From: Strigops habroptila
Taxonomy: Eukaryota; Chordata; Aves; Psittaciformes; Psittacidae
Assembly: GCF_004027225.2 (NCBI RefSeq)
Contig: NC_044288.2
Location: forward strand, 23,508,744-23,572,743
Direction of reading: 5' to 3'
Length of the DNA: 64,000 nucleotides
A program made the position numbers and the translations under genes. This document shows, one piece after another, positions 59,949-64,000 of this stretch (positions are counted from its first letter, which is position 1; each line of letters starts with the position of its first letter). The notes under the pieces are model-generated. The model was not told the origin of the DNA. It made no database searches and saw nothing but the letters and a program-made list of their open reading frames with translations.

Positions 59949-62900
59949 CTATGGAAATATTTTAAAGGGATAAAAAGAAGTAATTACAGATTCATCTTCA
60001 GTTTGAATTTTAAAAAGGTAAAGAAAAGGTCTTACCATCATTTACATAGTTCAGTATATTGCTACTTGCAGAGCTCCCTGCCTCCTCTGTGTGTGACTGA
60101 GCTGGCATCGGCTTCCCACAAGCTCTGGGTTGGAACCAGATCTTATGTATCTTGGATAAGCAGGTTTCGGGCCTCCCATCTCATGGTCACTCTTAATCTT
60201 TAAGATGTGTCAGAGACATTTCCACCAGGGAATGCACACACCAAACCAAAAGGGAAATCCCAGAAAGAAGAAATCAGACATTTTCACTTGTTATTTACAG
60301 TTGATGTTTGTTGCAGTATAAAGTCCCTCTAGCACCAGTACAAATAAAATGACGAGTTTCTGTTGCTAAAAATCATTGAAACACTTTTGAGCTGATGACC
60401 TTTGGCATGACACCCATCACTATCTGACAGAGAGAAAATGTCTGGTGTCCTTAAAGGCCCTATTGCCTATTTACTGCTAAATCTATGGAATGTCTGATCA
60501 CCACACACCCCTGAAGAAGTTGTGTGGCATCTGGAAAAGTACTGACTAGTATGTCCCCAGTTGGTACCCAGGTGACCTGGCGGAATCCAGGACAATTACC
60601 GAAGTGAATTTGCTCATGTTATAGCCATATATCTGTTACCAGTGAATGCATGCACTATATCACAACGGAGGTAGCCAAGAGAAGGTGTAAAACTGACATT
60701 GTCACTCAAACACAGTGTTACTTACAGTTTACTTCTGTTGCCACATTAAAGTGATTATCCCTCATAATAAAAATGGCTAAAGAGAGAAGCTGCACCACCA
60801 CCGAAAATACCCTGTGCAGCTTTTGTTTCAACCTGGCAATATGGTGAATTGTAGCCATCATTCAGAGCTGCTGGGCTGCACTGTGTGGCATGAAGGATTA
60901 AAATTAATACCTCCTTTGGGAATGTTGCACACTCTTCCTTGGGATGTTCCACAAAGCACACTCTTGAGAAGGACACCTGATGGCGTGTCACATTTGCAAT
61001 GGAAAAATATCGCGTTAGTGAAGGTAAATACGAGGTGATTCAGCAGCACATGTTTTCTAACTGCTTTCTAACATGGCCTTTGCTTTCTGCTTTGACAGTC
61101 AGGGACTGTAGGAAGCAATGCCAGCGCTGCTCTAAAAGAGCAAAGCGTTTTCAATACAGACTCTTCTACTGAGGTACAAGATCTTTGGTCCTCACATACC
61201 TTTCCCTAAAGGGAAAACGTGCTTCGCAAAAGCTAGGGAAATGCAGTGTGAATGGTGTATGGGTCAAAAAAGAAAAAAATCATTGTTTCTCGTCTGTAAA
61301 CACCTCCTGTGCTGGAGCCATCACACAGCAGCCCTGGAGCTCCCGCATGGGCCTTGACACCAGGATTGAACTCTTGTTCCACAAACATGGTGCCTGCCTG
61401 GCTATTCCTGGCCAGCTCAGCTCACCGTAGCTTCACTGAGGTCCCTTTGGAACGTGTTTGAGGATGTAAGACTTCCTCAGGGAACTGCCAGAGGTTATAG
61501 TTCATTTATGACAAATAAAATAGTAACTCATTGAAATGAACTTGTGAAAGAGCAGATGGACTCATGGTCTGATTCTCATATTTGATCAGTGTCCTACAAC
61601 TTTCCAGAATAAGCCTCATAATTTCTTCTTACACATTTACTTTCTCTCCTCGGACCCACCCTCATCCATTGTGCTAAAATCTAAAATTCCTTATCAAAAC
61701 TGCCTAAGAGGTCCTTCCCATGGCAAGGGCACCACTGCGTCAGGATGTCTCTCTTCCTTCACCAGACTCTTGAACACCAACAATATCTCAAAATATCCTT
61801 GAATGCTGGGCGACTCAGCTGCAGGTACCAAATGACTGCTCCTGTAAACTCAACTTAAGCAGTGCAACTAAAAAAGCCTTTGAAAGCTGCTTTATCTTTT
61901 TTTACTAGGAAATTCAGACTCTGATGATGTGTGATGATGTTTTTTGGACAGTTCTGGCAATTACAAAATCTATTATGTCACCACAATAACGATAATACTG
62001 GATATTTTGCCCAGCTCCGTGCAGGGAATGGGGGGGGACTCAGAGGTACCTCGAGCCATGGAATGGTTACACCCTACATATTCCCCATGGAAGGCTCACG
62101 CTTTTGTTTTTTTCTGCGCCATTACCCGACTATATGAGAACCAGATGTGTTTTGAGTTAATTCTTTGTGTGGTGGGTGGAAGCTGAGGCTTTGGGAGAGC
62201 TTCAGTATTGCCTCTCTTTAAAAATAGAGGCTTTCACAGCCAGGTGCCCATCTATCAGTGCAATAAAAATACCTAAGAGTGAAACCACAGAAGACAAGCC
62301 AAACAACATCTATTGCTCCCTTATTTGCCAAGTGCTAAAAAAAGCCAAAGAAGAAAAAAATCCCAGCACAGGAAACACGTTTGACCAGCTGTGTCGCATA
62401 TTTGCCTTATCCCTGCTGTCTAGCCAGACCACGCAGGATTTTGTCTGTCTCTTCACTACTCTGTCACCTCCGGCCCCTTCCTTAGAGAGAGCTCTAGCCA
62501 ACTGTCATTAACTTTCTCCAAACCTCCACAAGCCATTTTCTTACTCCATGAACTTTGAGAGAAGGAATAGCTAATGCACAAGTAGTGATCTGCTGTGTGA
62601 AAGACTGGTTTAATTCCAGGTCAGCCAAAATTAGCTCCACAATCAAATGGCTTTTCTGAGCTGCTGCACAAACAGGAGCACAAGGCAGCACCTCTCGGCC
62701 TCACTGGGGGCTCTGCAGGTACCTACAGGAGACGGCAAGGTGTTCAGATACTGTCAAAACAGAGGTCGTATGAGTATTACAAGTATGGTACCAAACCCCT
62801 AGTAAAGCTACAGTAAATGAACAGTACATCTCTCCTTGTCTATTAAAGTTTTGAATATGGCTTTTATCTAAAATTACCTGGTCTGTGCAGCGTCACACCA

Positions 62901-62998
62901 ATTTCTGCAGTGATCTTCTCTGACCCTGCTGAGCCGGGCTGGTTTTCTGGGCCCTGGAATGTCCTTTTCACAGACCTTGAGATTTGTTGAAAAAGTTT
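59839..62998 (-). CDS. Unrecognised gene: two phase-compatible candidate exons with a transmembrane-like segment
   Basis: I do not recognise this gene. Exon A (62878-62998, 121 nt) has a TTTTCATAG acceptor and GTAATT donor and is open as KLFQQISRSVKRTFQGPEN through VTLHRP plus one base. Exon B (59839-59948, 110 nt) has a TATTTCCATAG acceptor and GTGAGT donor. Exon A ends and exon B begins in phase 1, so they join in frame. Exon B reads LWETSSIKNF, then a hydrophobic ILISTVLVIIY, then polar KGKYFSEYVDKNEK. This would be a single-pass membrane protein of the small or type II kind. A stop-containing continuation occurs after an acceptor near 59436 (KQKILGLGM then stop), but that is tentative. 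Exon A is also open in a second frame, which weakens the case. Upstream exons would lie beyond 64000. Confidence 0.35.
59949..62877. other. Intron of the candidate gene or intergenic
   Basis: About 2.9 kb without repeats or exons that I can support. Confidence 0.5.
62878..62998 (-). CDS. Candidate exon A of unrecognised gene
   Basis: 121 nt between splice-like signals, 40 codons plus one base, basic then polar, with no hydrophobic segment. Two of three frames are open. Confidence 0.33.
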
Positions 62999-64000
62999 CT
63001 ATGAAAAGGTGAATAAAGTCAATCTAACCCTAACATCGTAAAAATCAATTTTTGATTTTTTTTAAATCAACACTTTTCAATAACTTTCTAGCCTGGAAAA
63101 TTCTGGATCAGCACTAACTTTTCACAGATATTTTATTAACAGTGGTCCTTCCACCTCGATCCTTTACATTAGCAAACCTGCTACTCAGCTTTCCCTGGAA
63201 ATATAAAGGCAAATAACTACCCTAAAAACCAAGGAAAGTGGCAATGTAGCTTTACCATTCTTACACACACCCCACACCCCTGCAGTCACAGGCAGATGAA
63301 CGGGAGCTGTGGCCTGGGCCGTAGAGACAGTGGGAACATGGTCACAAGAAAACCTGTAGTGGAGGGGAGGACCCAGAAGGTCAGGGAACTCGGTGAGGGG
63401 TGTTCAGGCTGACCAGAATGGCCTCATTCTTCAACGTTTTAATCTTGATTCCTGGCCTTGGGTAAGAATCCGGAATGATCTTCTGCAGCTAGGCTTAGAT
63501 CAGAACAGATTCCTGTGTGTGAAACATTGCTTTGCTATGCTGCAACCCTATTCCCATCCTCCGTTTCATGACAGCTGACTGTGGCTGCACATCTCAACAA
63601 CTTCAGAAGTGTCCCAGGATTTTAAAGGAAATGCTCCCTGCTCAAGCCTCACTTTCCCCAGCATGCTGCATGGTATCTCCATGTTTCTCTGTCTCTGATG
63701 CATCTTCTGGCCATGAATGCAAGAGAACAGGATAGCTGATACTTTCTGCTTGCGCGGAGAAGTAGATCTTCATGTGCCAATATGTCTAGGCCTCTTTCTT
63801 TTCCAACTTTGCTGGATGTGTTTGGATAAACAAAGATTACAGAATGAATCTCACAGTAAAGAAAAAGCTACTATTGCAATCAAAAGTAGTCTTTTTCACA
63901 GGATGAGCTGCAGCATATGCCTCAGTTTCACCCCGCCATGCTCTAGAGGACGTTCCCAGAGATGCTGTGGGGACAGACCACATTGCCAGAGCATACCTGC
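62999..64000. other. Right edge, no gene recognised
   Basis: Unique sequence. At the very edge, minus-strand bases 64000-63991 read GCAGGTATGC, which could be the end of an exon lying outside the window, but nothing in the window tests this. Confidence 0.4.

Noticed and set aside
45795-64000. KCNIP1, expected upstream of GABRP by synteny
   Set aside because: No EF-hand or KChIP C-terminal sequence was seen on the minus strand, so the gene presumably lies beyond 64000.

Overview
The window is vertebrate, and almost certainly avian, genomic DNA. It contains several CR1 LINE copies whose 3' ends carry the ATTCTATGAT-type tail typical of birds. Genes are split into short exons with GT-AG introns, there is one CpG-island promoter, and all three recognised genes are read leftward on the minus strand. 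The sequence alone does not fix the species. The gene order corresponds to the GABRP-RANBP17 neighbourhood (human 5q35.1).

Layout from right to left, in the direction of transcription. (1) 59839-62998: two phase-compatible candidate exons of an unrecognised gene. Together they would encode a polar segment followed by one hydrophobic transmembrane-like segment. (2) 33022-45752: a complete coding set of nine exons for GABRP, the pi subunit of the GABA-A receptor, 441 residues when spliced. A tiny signal-peptide exon lies at 45697-45752. (3) 10373-19254: a complete four-exon gene for a secreted IGFBP-Kazal-Ig protein of the KAZALD1 family, 297 residues, ending in a very acidic tyrosine-rich tail. 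A possible untranslated first exon lies near 21640. (4) 348-4316: the first two coding exons of RANBP17 (55 residues), starting inside a CpG island at about 3.7-4.6 kb. The rest of that gene lies to the left of the window.

The remainder is intron and intergenic sequence. It holds a 1.1-kb CR1 copy on the plus strand that keeps much of the reverse-transcriptase frame apart from one frameshift, three short minus-strand CR1 tails, a long T/G-rich tract, a 17-base G run, a TA/CA microsatellite that is an imperfect palindrome, and several perfect short hairpins. The most striking hairpin has an 18-bp perfect stem with a 4-base loop in the last intron of the KAZALD1-like gene.

The three genes have no common pathway: a chloride channel subunit, a secreted matrix or growth-factor-binding type protein, and a nuclear transport receptor. 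They are neighbours by ancestral synteny. Points most worth a second look are the KAZALD1-like gene in a position where I recall no mammalian gene, the unrecognised two-exon transmembrane candidate, and the perfect hairpins.
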